This document shows positions 1-7,940 of a stretch of DNA of 9,798 bases, piece by piece; within the stretch, counting starts at the first letter, position 1; every line of letters begins with the position of its first letter. The DNA is from DUAL01 sp036012565 (GTDB lineage: Bacteria; Bacteroidota; Bacteroidia; Flavobacteriales; BACL11). The position numbers and the translations under genes were made by a program. Location: the NCBI GenBank assembly GCA_036012565.1, contig DASCPP010000077.1, positions 1 to 9,798 of the forward strand, given 5' to 3'. A model generated the notes under the pieces. The model did no database searches and was not told the origin of the DNA. It was given only the letters and a program-made list of their open reading frames with translations.

Positions 1-771
1 ATAACAAATAACTCATATTTTTTAGGTGTAGATATTGGCTCTTCTTTTACAAAGCTTATTGTAATTGATAATAATGAGAAAGTTGTTTTCTCAGAAGTTG
101 CAAAAACTTTAAATAGAGATAAAACTATTTTAAAAAACATTCTAAATGATATTGATGAGAAATTCAATGTTGAAAATGTTTGTGCTACTGGTTACGGAAG
201 AAAACATTTTGATAGAGCAAATATCACTAAAACCGAGATATATTGTTCTTCAATTGGGGTTAATGCACTTTTCCCTAAAGAAAAAACAATAATTGACATC
301 GGTGGTGAGGATATAAAAGTAATTAAAAGTAGTAAAGATGGGAAAGTGGAGGACTTTTATATGAACACGAAATGTGCAGCAGGAACAGGTACTTTTATTA
401 TTGAAATTGCCGAAAGAGCAGAGTTAAACTTATATAAAATGAGTGAGTTAGCATCTCAATCTGAAATGAATAAGGAGTTAAATAGTTTCTGTACAGTTTT
501 TGCAAAAACTGAGATTATGAAATGGATATTTGATAAAATGCCTGAAAAAGATTTAGCAAGAGGGATTTATATTTCAATAGTCAACAGAATTGCAAAACTT
601 AGAATGGATAAATCTGTTCCAATTTTCTTAATCGGTGGTGTTGCTGAATTTCATCCATTTTTAAGAAATATTATGGAAGAAATGTTCCAAAAAGAAATAA
701 TTGTCCCAGAAGACCCTCAAATGATAAACGCATTTGGTGCGGCAATAGAAGCAAAAAATAAAAACAAATAA
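1..771 (+). CDS. bcrD: Benzoyl-CoA reductase ATPase subunit, BcrD/BadG type (5' partial)
   Basis: The frame is open from base 1 to the TAA at 769-771 (256 codons), so the true start lies at or just upstream of the window; an internal GTG at 346 is not the start. The protein is an ASKHA-fold ATPase of the BcrAD/BadFG/HgdC family. Numbering by window codon, the phosphate-1 loop is GVDIGSSFTK (9-18), followed by ATGYGR, DIGGED (99-104), KCAAGTG with Cys125, FCTVFAKTE with Cys164, and the adenosine motif IGGVA (211-215). In this family the two cysteines, 39 residues apart as in HgdC, bind a [4Fe-4S] cluster bridging two ATPase subunits. The length near 260 residues fits BcrD/BadG rather than the longer BcrA. 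In class I benzoyl-CoA reductase, ATP hydrolysis drives low-potential electrons to the BcrBC site. By sequence alone it could also be a 2-hydroxyacyl-CoA dehydratase activator; the benzoyl-CoA pathway genes downstream favour Bcr. The usual Gln of DIGGQD is Glu here. Confidence 0.8.
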   Translation: MTNNSYFLGVDIGSSFTKLIVIDNNEKVVFSEVAKTLNRDKTILKNILNDIDEKFNVENVCATGYGRKHFDRANITKTEIYCSSIGVNALFPKEKTIIDIGGEDIKVIKSSKDGKVEDFYMNTKCAAGTGTFIIEIAERAELNLYKMSELASQSEMNKELNSFCTVFAKTEIMKWIFDKMPEKDLARGIYISIVNRIAKLRMDKSVPIFLIGGVAEFHPFLRNIMEEMFQKEIIVPEDPQMINAFGAAIEAKNKNK

Positions 772-779
772 AATTTAAA

Positions 780-2039
780 ATGAAAGCATATCACGATAAA
801 GGAAAAGGTGTAGGAATTACATATGATGATTTGTATTTAGTTGGAGGCGCACGAACAGCATTCGGAAGATTAAGTGGAAGTTTAGGAGGCGTTTCTCCTA
901 CTGATTTAGGAATTTTTGCATCAAAAGGTGCATTGGAAAAATCAGGAGTTGATGCAAATGATATTGATCAAGTTATTATGGCAAATATCGGTCAGAGTTC
1001 AGCAGATTCTTACTTTTTACCAAGACATATTGCGTTATACTCTGGAGTTCCTGAGGGAGTACCTGCACTTATGGTGCAAAGGATTTGTGGTTCTGGTTTT
1101 GAGACTATTATCACAGGTGCTGAGCAAATCGCACTAGGAAAAGCAAAAGCAACTTTGTGCGGTGGAACTGAAAATATGACACTTTCACCAACCGTAAGTT
1201 TTGGAAATAGAAATGGTTACGCTTTGGGAAGAATTGAATTTTTGGATATGTTGTGGGAAGCACTTAATGACACTGCAGCGGTCCCAATGGGAGTAACAGC
1301 CGAGAATATTGCTAAAAAGCACGGCATTACAAAACAAGAAGTAAATGAATTTGCAAAACAATCGATTGACAGATATATTAAAGCAAAAGAGGGTGGGGTT
1401 TTTGATGATGAGATAGTTCCTTTAAACTCAACAGTTTTTGAGGCAGAAGGATTAAAACCAAGAAAAGTAAGATTGCCTAGGAAAGTAGTTGATTTTATTA
1501 CTGATGAAAATGTTCGTCCTGCAGATTTAGAAAAGATGGCAAAACTACCAACAGTATTTGCTAAAGATGGAGTTCAGACTGCAGCAAATTCATCAGGAAT
1601 TGTAGATGGAGCAGCAGCAGTTGTAGTTGCAAATAAGGAGTTTTGTGAAGAAAAAAATATTAAACCATTAAGTAGAATTGTCGCATCTGCAACTTGTGGT
1701 ATTGATCCAAGATATATGGGATTAGGACCTGTGCCAGCAATAAAAATAGGATTAGAAATGGCAAATTTATCAATGGAGGATATAGGTCTGGTTGAGATAA
1801 ATGAGGCATTTGGTGCTCAATATTTAGGTTGCGAAAAAGAGTTAGGATTTGATAGGAGTATTGCAAATGTAAATGGAGGAGCAATCGCACTGGGTCACCC
1901 CCTTGCAGCAACAGGAACAAGAATTTCTTTAACTATTTCTAGAGAAATGAAAAGAAGAGGAGTTAGATATGGTGTAGCATCCGCATGTATTGGTGGAGGG
2001 CAAGGAACAGTAATATTATTTGAAAATACAGATATTTAA
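780..2039 (+). CDS. Thiolase (acetyl-CoA acyltransferase), probably 3-oxopimeloyl-CoA thiolase
   Basis: This 419-residue protein has the full thiolase signature: nucleophilic Cys103 in QRICGSGFE, NEAF (341-344), His373 in LGHPLAATGTR, and the second catalytic Cys403 in ACIGGGQG. The N-terminal core begins about 17 residues in (LYLVGGARTAFGR), so there is a short N-terminal extension; the ATG at 780 follows the upstream stop by 8 nt with an A-rich leader. Family members catalyse CoA-dependent cleavage or condensation of 3-oxoacyl-CoA. The substrate is inferred from context: in the benzoyl-CoA pathway, 3-oxopimeloyl-CoA is cleaved to glutaryl-CoA and acetyl-CoA. A biosynthetic acetoacetyl-CoA thiolase cannot be excluded from sequence alone, but the position between the reductase and ring-opening genes argues for the catabolic role. 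It is intact, soluble and cytoplasmic. Confidence 0.88.
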   Translation: MKAYHDKGKGVGITYDDLYLVGGARTAFGRLSGSLGGVSPTDLGIFASKGALEKSGVDANDIDQVIMANIGQSSADSYFLPRHIALYSGVPEGVPALMVQRICGSGFETIITGAEQIALGKAKATLCGGTENMTLSPTVSFGNRNGYALGRIEFLDMLWEALNDTAAVPMGVTAENIAKKHGITKQEVNEFAKQSIDRYIKAKEGGVFDDEIVPLNSTVFEAEGLKPRKVRLPRKVVDFITDENVRPADLEKMAKLPTVFAKDGVQTAANSSGIVDGAAAVVVANKEFCEEKNIKPLSRIVASATCGIDPRYMGLGPVPAIKIGLEMANLSMEDIGLVEINEAFGAQYLGCEKELGFDRSIANVNGGAIALGHPLAATGTRISLTISREMKRRGVRYGVASACIGGGQGTVILFENTDI

Positions 2040-2043
2040 AACT

Positions 2044-3096
2044 ATGGAAGAAAAAATGATACAGTGGAAGATGGTTGAGAAAGATGCTGACTTTGAGTTA
2101 GCAGAATCATCCATTCCAAAAGTAAAAGATGGTGAAGCATTAATTAAAATTGCTGGATGTGGAGTTTGTCACACTGATATTAGTTTTTGGCATTATGGAG
2201 TAAAAACTAATCAAGAATTACCTCTAACTTTAGGTCATGAAATTAGTGGAACTGTTATTGATGGTTCTCAAGAATGGATGGGAAAGAATGTAATTATTCC
2301 AGCAGTATTACCTTGTGGTGATTGTGAACTTTGCAAAAACGGAAGAAGTAATATTTGCCAAAAACAACTTATGCCAGGTAACGATTTTGAAGGTGGTTTT
2401 GCATCTCATATTGTTGTTCCTTATAAATATCTATGTCCTGTTCCTGATAAGATTTTAGAGAAATATACACTTCCTCAGCTTTCTGTAATTGCAGATGCAA
2501 TTTCAACTCCATATCAGGTTATTGATAAATCAGAATTAAAAGAAGGTGATTTAGCTATTGTAATTGGTGTCGGTGGTGTAGGAATATATGGAGCTCAGAT
2601 TGCAAAAATTAAAAGAGCAAAAGTTTTAGCATTAGATATTGATGATAATAAACTTGAAATTGCAAAAGAAAATGGAATTGATGCAACTCTTAATACTAAA
2701 GGTTTAGACTTTAGAGAAATAAAATCAAAAGTTAGAGAGATTGCAAAGGATTTAGGAGTTTCTAGATATGGTTGGAAAATATTTGAAATGTCAGGGGCAA
2801 CTCCAGGTCAGGAATTAGCTTTTGGGCTAATTACTTTTACATCTACACTTTCAATTGTTGGTTTTACAATGGATAAATTAAATGTACGATTGAGTAACTT
2901 AATGGCTTTTGATGCAAAAATAATCGGAACTTGGGGATGTAAACCAGAACTTTATCCTGAGGTAGTTGAATTAGTTGCACAAGATAAATTAAGAGTAGAT
3001 CAGTTTGTAGAAACTTTTCCATTATCAGAAATAAATGAAGTTTTTAAAAATACTTTAAATCATAAATATAACAAAAGGTCTGTTTTAGTACCGTAA
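2044..3096 (+). CDS. had: 6-hydroxycyclohex-1-ene-1-carbonyl-CoA dehydrogenase (Had/BamQ)
   Basis: This is a zinc-dependent medium-chain alcohol dehydrogenase. Counting from the ATG at 2044, the catalytic-zinc residues are Cys42 in GCGVCHTD and His65-Glu66 in LGHEISG. The structural zinc site has four cysteines (91, 94, 97, 105), and the Rossmann loop is GVGGVG (175-180) with acidic LALDID ending beta-2, which favours NAD over NADP. In the benzoyl-CoA pathway this enzyme oxidises 6-hydroxycyclohex-1-ene-1-carbonyl-CoA to the 6-oxo compound used by the next gene's product. The family is broad, so the specific substrate rests largely on the adjacent oah and dch genes. The start is uncertain: an in-frame ATG at 2020 would overlap the thiolase by 20 nt, and ATG 2056 is also possible. 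I chose 2044, four bases past the thiolase stop, which matches the spacing elsewhere in the operon. Confidence 0.85.
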   Translation: MEEKMIQWKMVEKDADFELAESSIPKVKDGEALIKIAGCGVCHTDISFWHYGVKTNQELPLTLGHEISGTVIDGSQEWMGKNVIIPAVLPCGDCELCKNGRSNICQKQLMPGNDFEGGFASHIVVPYKYLCPVPDKILEKYTLPQLSVIADAISTPYQVIDKSELKEGDLAIVIGVGGVGIYGAQIAKIKRAKVLALDIDDNKLEIAKENGIDATLNTKGLDFREIKSKVREIAKDLGVSRYGWKIFEMSGATPGQELAFGLITFTSTLSIVGFTMDKLNVRLSNLMAFDAKIIGTWGCKPELYPEVVELVAQDKLRVDQFVETFPLSEINEVFKNTLNHKYNKRSVLVP

Positions 3097-3122
3097 ATTA
3101 TTAACTATAAAAATTAAAAATC

Positions 3123-4211
3123 ATGTTAAACAATCATAACTTAGTAGAGCATAACTACACAGAAATCTTATTTGAAAGAAAACCTGCAAAGGACTTTGAC
3201 GGAAACAAAATTGAAGGACTTTACAATGCATGGATTTCATTAAATAATCCATTACAATATAACTCTTACACTACTGATGCTGTAAAGGAAATTGTATTAG
3301 CTTTCAGAGAAGCATCAAACGACAGATCAGTAGTTGCTATTGTTTTTACAGCAGTTGGAGATAAAGCGTTTTGTACGGGAGGAAATACCAAAGAGTATGC
3401 AGAGTATTATGCAGGGAACCCTCAAGAATACAAACAATATATGAGGCTATTTAATGATATGGTTTCAGCAATTTTAATGAGCGATAAGCCTGTAATAAAT
3501 AGAATAAATGGAATGAGAATTGGTGGAGGTCAAGAAATAGGAATGGCTTGTGATTTTTCTATTGCTCAGGATATGGCTCGTTTTGGACAAGCAGGACCAA
3601 AACATGGCTCTGCACCTGATGGTGGATCTACAGATTTTCTACACCTTTTTGTTGGTGTGGAGTTAGCAATGTTCTCTTGTACTGTATGCGACCCTTGGAG
3701 TGCACATGAAGCTCATAGACACGGATTGCTTACTGATATTGTTCCCGCTCTTAAAGTAGATGGGAAATTTGTAAATAATCCTCTAGTTAGAACGGATAGA
3801 TGGGTGAGTAAAAAAACAGGTGAAATTATTTATGGTATGCCAAAAAAAGGAGATTCACTTTCTGAAGCTAAACGGATAGTTAAATCTGGAGAGATGGACT
3901 TATCTTTATTAGATGCTGCAGTAGAAAAGATGTGTACTAAATTAATGATGACATTTCCAAATTGTTTGAGTAAAACAATTAACTCAATTAGAAAGAAAAA
4001 ATTAGAACATTGGGATCAAAATAAGGAAAGTAACAGAGATTGGTTAGCATTAAATATGATGACTGAGGCAAAAGCTGGATTTAAGGCCTTTAATGATGGT
4101 CCTAAAAATGATAGAGAAGTTGAATTTGTAAAATTAAGACAAATGCTTGCAAAAGGAACGGAGTGGAATGATGATATGCATAAAGCAATTTCTCCACAAT
4201 ATAAAAAATAA
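3123..4211 (+). CDS. oah: 6-oxocyclohex-1-ene-1-carbonyl-CoA hydrolase (Oah/BamA)
   Basis: This 362-residue crotonase-superfamily protein has the length and features of the ring-opening hydrolase of anaerobic aromatic degradation. It adds water to 6-oxocyclohex-1-ene-1-carbonyl-CoA and hydrolyses the ring C-C bond to give 3-hydroxypimeloyl-CoA. Visible features are the first oxyanion-hole segment DKAFCTGGNTKEYAEYY (80-96), the second INGMRIGGGQEIGMACDFS (128-146), and the BamA-like stretch GQAGPKHGSAPDGGSTDF (155-172). A long C-terminal part (about 210-362) goes beyond ordinary enoyl-CoA hydratases. The family is used as a functional marker for the benzoyl-CoA pathway in anaerobes. The start ATG lies 26 nt after had in an A-rich leader, the largest gap between intact neighbours in the operon other than the relic region. 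No truncation or frameshift is visible. This is one of the most secure identifications in the window. Confidence 0.94.
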   Translation: MLNNHNLVEHNYTEILFERKPAKDFDGNKIEGLYNAWISLNNPLQYNSYTTDAVKEIVLAFREASNDRSVVAIVFTAVGDKAFCTGGNTKEYAEYYAGNPQEYKQYMRLFNDMVSAILMSDKPVINRINGMRIGGGQEIGMACDFSIAQDMARFGQAGPKHGSAPDGGSTDFLHLFVGVELAMFSCTVCDPWSAHEAHRHGLLTDIVPALKVDGKFVNNPLVRTDRWVSKKTGEIIYGMPKKGDSLSEAKRIVKSGEMDLSLLDAAVEKMCTKLMMTFPNCLSKTINSIRKKKLEHWDQNKESNRDWLALNMMTEAKAGFKAFNDGPKNDREVEFVKLRQMLAKGTEWNDDMHKAISPQYKK

Positions 4212-4213
4212 AA

Positions 4214-4987
4214 ATGAGTAAAATAAAAATTGAATACCTGTTTGACAACTCTGTTGCCAGAATTATTTTAGATGATGGAAAAGGAAATGTTCTAGACTCT
4301 ATAATGATGAAGGATTTACATCAGTTATTAGATAAATTTGCTGAAAACAAGGATTTAAAACTTATCTCTTTTGAAGGAGCAGGAAAACATTTTTCGTTTG
4401 GAGCTAGTGTTGAAGAACACACAAAAGAGAATGCGTCTGAGATGTTAAATTCATTTCATGGAATATTTTATAAGATTATGAATTTATCCATCCCTACTGT
4501 TGCAAAAATTTCAGGACAATGTTTAGGTGGAGGATTAGAGTTAGCACTTATTTGCAATACTATGTTTGCTGACAAAACTTCTTTTATGGGACAACCTGAA
4601 GTTGTTTTAGGAGTTTTTCCTCCTCCAGCATCTTTATTACTCCCTCTTAAAATTGGAAATGCAAGAGCTGAAGAATTACTTATTACAGGAGAATCTGTAT
4701 CAGCTATAAAAGCAAAAGAAATGGGGATTGTCGCAGAAGTTTTTGAAGATAAAGAAACAATGGATGAAGAGCTTAATCTTTGGATTAAGAAATATATCTT
4801 ACCAAAAAGTGCTTCTTCTTTAAGGTATGCAACAAAAACATCTCGAACATTTTTTAATCATATAATGAATAAGTTTCTCCCAAAATTAGAGGATTTGTAT
4901 GTAAATGATTTAATGGAAACTCATGATGCAAATGAAGGAATCAATTCCTTTTTAGAAAAAAGAAACCCGAATTGGAAAAATAATTAA
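4214..4987 (+). CDS. dch: Cyclohexa-1,5-diene-1-carbonyl-CoA hydratase (Dch/BamR)
   Basis: This 257-residue crotonase-family protein adds water to the product of benzoyl-CoA reductase, giving 6-hydroxycyclohex-1-ene-1-carbonyl-CoA for Had. The oxyanion-hole segments are HFSFGASVEEH (59-69) and SGQCLGGGLELAL (100-112). The phrase FGASVEEH in place of the common F-x-A-G-x-D-L is characteristic of dienoyl-CoA hydratases. MGQPEVVLGVFPPPAS (125-140) occupies the region that usually carries an active-site Glu. The C-terminus has the usual crotonase tail (DANEGINSFLEKRNP). The ATG follows the oah stop by only 2 nt, so the two are probably translationally coupled. The protein is full length and cytoplasmic. 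An ordinary enoyl-CoA hydratase is the alternative, but the motif and the position beside oah and had make this unlikely. Confidence 0.92.
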   Translation: MSKIKIEYLFDNSVARIILDDGKGNVLDSIMMKDLHQLLDKFAENKDLKLISFEGAGKHFSFGASVEEHTKENASEMLNSFHGIFYKIMNLSIPTVAKISGQCLGGGLELALICNTMFADKTSFMGQPEVVLGVFPPPASLLLPLKIGNARAEELLITGESVSAIKAKEMGIVAEVFEDKETMDEELNLWIKKYILPKSASSLRYATKTSRTFFNHIMNKFLPKLEDLYVNDLMETHDANEGINSFLEKRNPNWKNN

Positions 4988-4995
4988 ATATAACG

Positions 4996-5179
4996 ATGAA
5001 AATTAATAAAGTTGGAGTTGTAGGATCAGGAATAACGGAATGGGGTCAGCATTAGCACAAAAATTCTCACAAGAAGGATCTGAAGTTATACTGCTGAATT
5101 AAGAACTGTTTTCAATACAGAAGATGCATTATTAGGATTGACATCAATTGGTAAAAGAGTAAAATATCAAGGAAAGTAA
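4996..5179 (+). pseudogene. Relic of a 3-hydroxyacyl-CoA dehydrogenase / enoyl-CoA hydratase gene
   Basis: No intact frame covers this 184-base stretch, but three short frames read as pieces of known families. From ATG 4996 comes MKINKVGVVGSGI, the start of an NAD-binding Rossmann fold, which then runs to an early TAG (5053-5055). From 5040, in another frame, comes MGSALAQKFSQEGSEVILL, the natural continuation of GxGxMGxxxA; about 5 extra bases separate the two. From about 5093, in the third frame, comes AELRTVFNTEDALLGLTSIG to the TAA at 5177-5179. That last piece resembles a crotonase C-terminus and aligns with the tail of Dch next door. The original start (8 nt after dch) and stop (1 nt before hcrCA) both appear preserved, while most of the gene is missing. 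It was probably a bifunctional dehydrogenase/hydratase, or two adjacent genes joined by deletion. Its inferred job was oxidation of 3-hydroxypimeloyl-CoA. An assembly collapse is the main alternative. Confidence 0.82.
5169..5176 (+). promoter_or_regulatory. Possible ribosome binding site for hcrCA
   Basis: AAGGAAAG ends 4 nt before the hcrCA ATG at 5181 and is one of the few Shine-Dalgarno-like sequences before a start in this window. It also encodes the last residues of the relic gene (QGK then stop), so the match could be incidental. If real, it would give hcrCA its own translation initiation despite the broken gene upstream. Confidence 0.35.
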
Positions 5180-5180
5180 G

Positions 5181-7940
5181 ATGACACAAATTGAGTTATG
5201 GGTAAACGGTAGAAAACATCAACTTTTAGTTGATGAGCATGACACTCTTGCATATATTTTGCGAAATAAAATTGAGCTCACAGGAACAAAAGTTGGGTGC
5301 GAACAAGGGAGTTGTGGAGCTTGTACAGTTCATGTAAATGGTGTAGCTGTCCAGTCATGTATTACTCCTGTTTTAAAGTGTGTTGGAAAAAGAATTTCAA
5401 CCATAGAGGATGTTGCAAACCAAGGAGAATTACATCCTTTGCAACAAAAATTTGTAGAAAAAGGCGCTATTCAATGTGGATTTTGTACTCCTGGTATGAT
5501 TATGTCAACTATGGATTTTCTGAAAGAAAACCCAAAACCATCAAGAGAAGAAATTGAAGAAGGACTTTCAGGAAATTTATGTAGATGTACTGGTTATAAA
5601 AAGATAATTTATGCAATTAAGGAATATGCAGATGAAAAATCGGTAGATACTTCTGATAAATTTAAAATGATAGGGGAAGGCAGACCTTATATTGAGGCGA
5701 CAAAAAAAGTAAAAGGTGAAGCTGATTATACTGATGATATTCCTGAGAAAAACGCATTACATTGTAAGTTTTTAAGAAGTCCTTTTGCACACGCTAAAAT
5801 AAAATCTATTGACTTTAAAAAGGCATTAGAAATTGAAGGTGTTGTAGATGTTGTTATTGGAAAAGAGCTTCCAAACAAATTTGGAGTTTTACCAATATCT
5901 GAAGATGAAACTGCACTTGCTGTTGATAAAACCAGATATATTGGCGAAATTGTAGTGGCGATAGTTGCCGAATCAGAAAGAATTGCAGAAAATGCAATAG
6001 ACTTTATAAAAGTAGAATACGAACCATTAAAGGAGTATCTGGAAATGATGGATTCAACTTTGGATGTTGGCAAAAACGAGCAAATACATTCTCATTCAAG
6101 GTTTAACAATAACATTCATAAAAAAGCAGAATTACGATTTGGTGACCAAGAATCTGGTTTTGAAAATTCTCATCTTAAAGTTGAAAGACAGTTTGAGTTT
6201 GAAGGAATTAATCATGGTTTTACCGAGCCTCATGCAGCAATTGCAAAGTGGGATGAGAACGGATTAACTATAAAAACTGCAACTCAAGTTCCTCATTATT
6301 TACATAAGTCTTTAGCAAAGGTTTTAGAAGTTCCTATGAGTAGAATTAGGGTAATTAAACCTTATTTGGGAGGTGGTTTCGGAGGAAAATCTGATCCTTT
6401 TCCTCATGAGATAATAATATCACATTTAGCAAAGAAGTTAGGTAGAACAATTCGTGTTAAGTTAAATAGAGAAGAAGTTTTCCTAACAAATCATGGTCGT
6501 CATCCTACAAAGTTAGGCGTAAAAATGGGATTAAATAAATATAATAAAATCTCTGTTTTAGATGCAGATATTGTAATTGATGGTGGAGCTTATGGAAGCT
6601 TTGGTGTGGTTACATCTTATTATAATGGGGTTTTACTTCAAGCTCCTTATGAAATTGATAATTTTGGTTTCAGAACCAGAAGAGTTTATACAAATAAGCC
6701 ACAAAGTGGTGCAATGAGAGGTCATGGTGCTGTAAATTCTCGTTTTGCTGTAGAAACATTATTGGATGAGTTGGCACATAAAGCAAATATTGATCCTTGC
6801 AAACTAAGATTAGATAATCTAATTTCCGAAAATTCAATTACTATCGGGCAATATAGAATTACTTCTAATGGAAGTAGAAAATGCCTTGAAACAATCATGA
6901 ATCAGTCTGATTGGGACAAAAGGTATGGTAAGTTAGAAAAGGGAAAAGGATTAGGTGTTGCGGGAGGTTTTTATATTAGTGGCTCTGCACTTCCAATTCA
7001 TTGGAATGAATATCCTCAATCGGTTGTTCATTTAAAAGTAGATATGGATGGCAGGGTTTTAATTACCTCTGGAGCAAGTGATATTGGACAAGGAAGTGAT
7101 ACTATGTTAGCAATAATTGTTGCTGAAGTTTTAGGACTTAGTATGGATAACATTTTTGTAGTGGCAGCTGACACATTACTTACACCAATAGATCTTGGCT
7201 CTTACTCAAGTAGAGTTACATTTATGGCAGGAAATGCCGCAAAAATGGCTGCCGAAAACATGAAAAATAAATTATTAAACACCATTAGTAAAGCTCATGA
7301 TATTCCGAAATCTGAGATTAACCTATCAAAAGAAAGAGTGTTTTCAAATGATAAAACTATTGATTTAAACTGGAAAGAGGCAATAGTATTTCTGACAGAT
7401 AAGGTAGGTGCAATTAGCTCTTCAGGATATTATAATTCTCCTAAATTGGGTGGTGATTTTAAAGGTGCTGGAGCAGGACTTAGTCCCTCCTATTCATTTG
7501 GGTCAGTAGTAGCAGAAATTGATGTAAATACGAACACAGGAGAAGTGAAATTAATAAATATTTGGGGAGCTCATGATGCTGGAAAAGCAATCAATCCTCT
7601 TGCAGTTGAAGGACAACTAGAAGGTAGTTGGCATATGGGATTAGGGCAAGCAATGAGTGAACAAATGAAATATTATAATGGAATGTTGCTCAATGCAAAT
7701 TTTTTAGATTATAAGATTCCTACATCTGTTGATACTCCTCCTATTCATACAAATATAATTGAGAGTATTGACCCTGAAGGGCCGTTTGGAGCAAAAGAAT
7801 GTGGAGAAGGTGCAATTCACCCTGTTTTACCAGCAATTGCAAATGCAATTTATGATGCAGTTGGAATCAGAATTACATCTCTCCCTATAAGATCTGAAGA
7901 TATTCTGAGAAAAATCAAAGAAAAAGAAAATGGCGAATAA
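5181..7940 (+). CDS. hcrCA: 4-hydroxybenzoyl-CoA reductase, fused [2Fe-2S] (HcrC) and molybdenum (HcrA) subunits
   Basis: This 919-residue xanthine-oxidase-family protein joins two subunits that are separate in the characterised Thauera enzyme. Residues 1 to about 150 are HcrC: a plant-type [2Fe-2S] domain (Cys40, 45, 48, 60) and a second [2Fe-2S] domain (Cys99, 102, 134, 136, the last two in NLCRCTGYKK). A linker of about 13 residues leads to the molybdopterin-cytosine-dinucleotide subunit, which starts near MIGEGRPYIEATKKVKG (163-179). Cofactor-binding motifs are YLGGGFGGK (395-403), AMRGHG (511-516, Arg513) and ASDIGQGSDT (632-641). The expected catalytic Glu is Glu876 in GAKECGEG. The enzyme reductively removes the phenolic hydroxyl of 4-hydroxybenzoyl-CoA to give benzoyl-CoA. 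Another molybdenum hydroxylase such as an aldehyde oxidoreductase is possible from this chain alone; the hcrB partner with its extra Fe-S loop and the pathway context support Hcr. The frame is uninterrupted across the junction. Confidence 0.88.
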   Translation: MTQIELWVNGRKHQLLVDEHDTLAYILRNKIELTGTKVGCEQGSCGACTVHVNGVAVQSCITPVLKCVGKRISTIEDVANQGELHPLQQKFVEKGAIQCGFCTPGMIMSTMDFLKENPKPSREEIEEGLSGNLCRCTGYKKIIYAIKEYADEKSVDTSDKFKMIGEGRPYIEATKKVKGEADYTDDIPEKNALHCKFLRSPFAHAKIKSIDFKKALEIEGVVDVVIGKELPNKFGVLPISEDETALAVDKTRYIGEIVVAIVAESERIAENAIDFIKVEYEPLKEYLEMMDSTLDVGKNEQIHSHSRFNNNIHKKAELRFGDQESGFENSHLKVERQFEFEGINHGFTEPHAAIAKWDENGLTIKTATQVPHYLHKSLAKVLEVPMSRIRVIKPYLGGGFGGKSDPFPHEIIISHLAKKLGRTIRVKLNREEVFLTNHGRHPTKLGVKMGLNKYNKISVLDADIVIDGGAYGSFGVVTSYYNGVLLQAPYEIDNFGFRTRRVYTNKPQSGAMRGHGAVNSRFAVETLLDELAHKANIDPCKLRLDNLISENSITIGQYRITSNGSRKCLETIMNQSDWDKRYGKLEKGKGLGVAGGFYISGSALPIHWNEYPQSVVHLKVDMDGRVLITSGASDIGQGSDTMLAIIVAEVLGLSMDNIFVVAADTLLTPIDLGSYSSRVTFMAGNAAKMAAENMKNKLLNTISKAHDIPKSEINLSKERVFSNDKTIDLNWKEAIVFLTDKVGAISSSGYYNSPKLGGDFKGAGAGLSPSYSFGSVVAEIDVNTNTGEVKLINIWGAHDAGKAINPLAVEGQLEGSWHMGLGQAMSEQMKYYNGMLLNANFLDYKIPTSVDTPPIHTNIIESIDPEGPFGAKECGEGAIHPVLPAIANAIYDAVGIRITSLPIRSEDILRKIKEKENGE

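Noticed and set aside
346..771. A 141-residue gene starting at GTG 346
   Set aside because: The same frame is open to base 1 and encodes the family's N-terminal motifs (GVDIGSS, ATGYGR, DIGGED), so 346 is internal.
916..1137. Short plus-strand open frame within the thiolase gene
   Set aside because: It overlaps the catalytic-Cys region of a clear thiolase in another frame and has no recognisable protein features.
1660..1920. Minus-strand open frame opposite the thiolase
   Set aside because: Antisense shadow of conserved thiolase sequence; leucine-rich low-complexity translation.
4996..5055. A real 19-residue peptide from ATG 4996
   Set aside because: Its first 13 residues are the start of a Rossmann dehydrogenase and the rest is out-of-frame read-through; it is better explained as a pseudogene fragment.
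5297..5557. Plus-strand open frame inside the HcrC part
   Set aside because: Alternative frame across the [2Fe-2S] cysteine codons; the cysteine richness is a frame artefact.
5726..6267. Minus-strand 5726-6073 and plus-strand 6064-6267 open frames inside hcrCA
   Set aside because: Both lie wholly within the well-supported HcrA frame and look like shadows.
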